From an uncultured Collinsella sp. (lineage in GTDB: Bacteria; Actinomycetota; Coriobacteriia; Coriobacteriales; Coriobacteriaceae), in contig CABUQG010000006.1 of NCBI GenBank assembly GCA_902493535.1, positions 11,704-75,703 on the forward strand: 64,000 nt of DNA, given 5' to 3'. Made by a program: the position numbers and the translations under genes. The notes beneath the pieces are model-generated. The model made no database searches, had not been told where the DNA came from, and worked only from the letters and a program-made list of their open reading frames with translations. Below, piece after piece: positions 63,956 to 64,000 of this stretch; position 1 is the first letter of the stretch, and each line of letters begins with the position of its first letter.

Positions 63956-64000
63956 CTAAAACGGGATATCCTCGTCGTACAGATCGGGCATGGCCTGCTG
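63956..64000 (-). CDS. ssb: Single-stranded DNA-binding protein, C-terminal tip only
   Basis: The last 14 codons before TAG read QQAMPDLYDEDIPF. The acidic DEDIPF end is the hallmark tail of bacterial and phage SSB, which recruits partner proteins. The rest of the gene lies beyond the window. It fits the replication module next to it. Confidence 0.85.
   Translation of the reverse strand, partial: QQAMPDLYDEDIPF

Larger units (their letters stand above)
36680..64000 (-). mobile_element. Siphovirus-type prophage, partial (right end beyond window)
   Basis: About 27.3 kb with all genes on the minus strand in phage order: replication, packaging, head, tail, baseplate, DGR, lysis. Genes overlap by 1-17 bp as in phage operons, and GC content and codon use are uniform. 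A tape-measure protein and no sheath protein point to a long non-contractile tail. No integrase, repressor or early regulation genes are present here; they should lie beyond 64000. Every structural gene appears intact, so the phage may be functional. Confidence 0.93.

Overview
The window looks like the chromosome of a high-GC anaerobic gut actinobacterium of the Coriobacteriia, most likely Collinsella. That assignment is an inference from codon use, from the LPxTG pilus locus, from the fused MoaC-MobB protein and from the overall gene set; no rRNA or species marker lies in the window. Roughly the left 36.7 kb is host chromosome. The right 27.3 kb is one end of a tailed-phage prophage inserted at the 3' end of ssrA (tmRNA).

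Host part, left to right: the 3' part of ligA; an AT-richer pair coding a predicted lipoprotein and a secreted papain-fold cysteine protease; a frameshifted MerR/GyrI-like regulator with a MATE exporter; an asymmetric two-gene ABC exporter; a protein with a DUF559/Vsr-like nuclease fold; moaA and a moaC-mobB fusion; an MFS transporter; a Cof-type HAD phosphatase; a pilus locus (large SpaA-type pilin, backbone pilin, class C sortase) followed by gene debris (a glycosidase family 4 tail and a pilin tail); an AbiEi/AbiEii-like pair; a second sortase; the gatCAB operon; a P1B-type metal ATPase with a small partner; a RelB-like/PIN toxin-antitoxin pair; a conserved unknown; and ssrA. Two families of palindromic intergenic repeats, five copies each, lie scattered between these host genes and are not seen in the prophage.

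Prophage part: all genes lie on the minus strand and read right to left in the order of a siphovirus. First come ssb (tail only), a replisome organiser, a DnaC-like loader, an HNH-like protein, a run of tiny zinc-ribbon proteins and a DNA methylase-like protein. Then come the packaging, head and connector genes (terS, terL, portal, MuF-JAB, scaffold, capsid, four connector proteins). The tail genes follow (tube protein with an Ig-like domain, two chaperone-like proteins, tape measure, distal tail protein, tail endopeptidase, BppU-like baseplate protein). Next is the variable receptor-binding candidate, then a diversity-generating retroelement (DGR), and finally the lysis genes (holin-like, amidase) up to ssrA. 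The integrase and the other attachment site must lie beyond base 64000.

The most interesting system is the DGR at 38.7-42.0 kb. It has a target protein with a C-terminal variable repeat, an Avd-like four-helix protein, a template repeat and a reverse transcriptase with a YMDD box. Template and variable repeats are identical over 124 bp, including all 23 template adenines, so this copy of the target shows no diversification. A hairpin lies just downstream of the variable repeat, where DGR target-recognition hairpins are found, and an 81-residue gene is translationally coupled to the reverse transcriptase.
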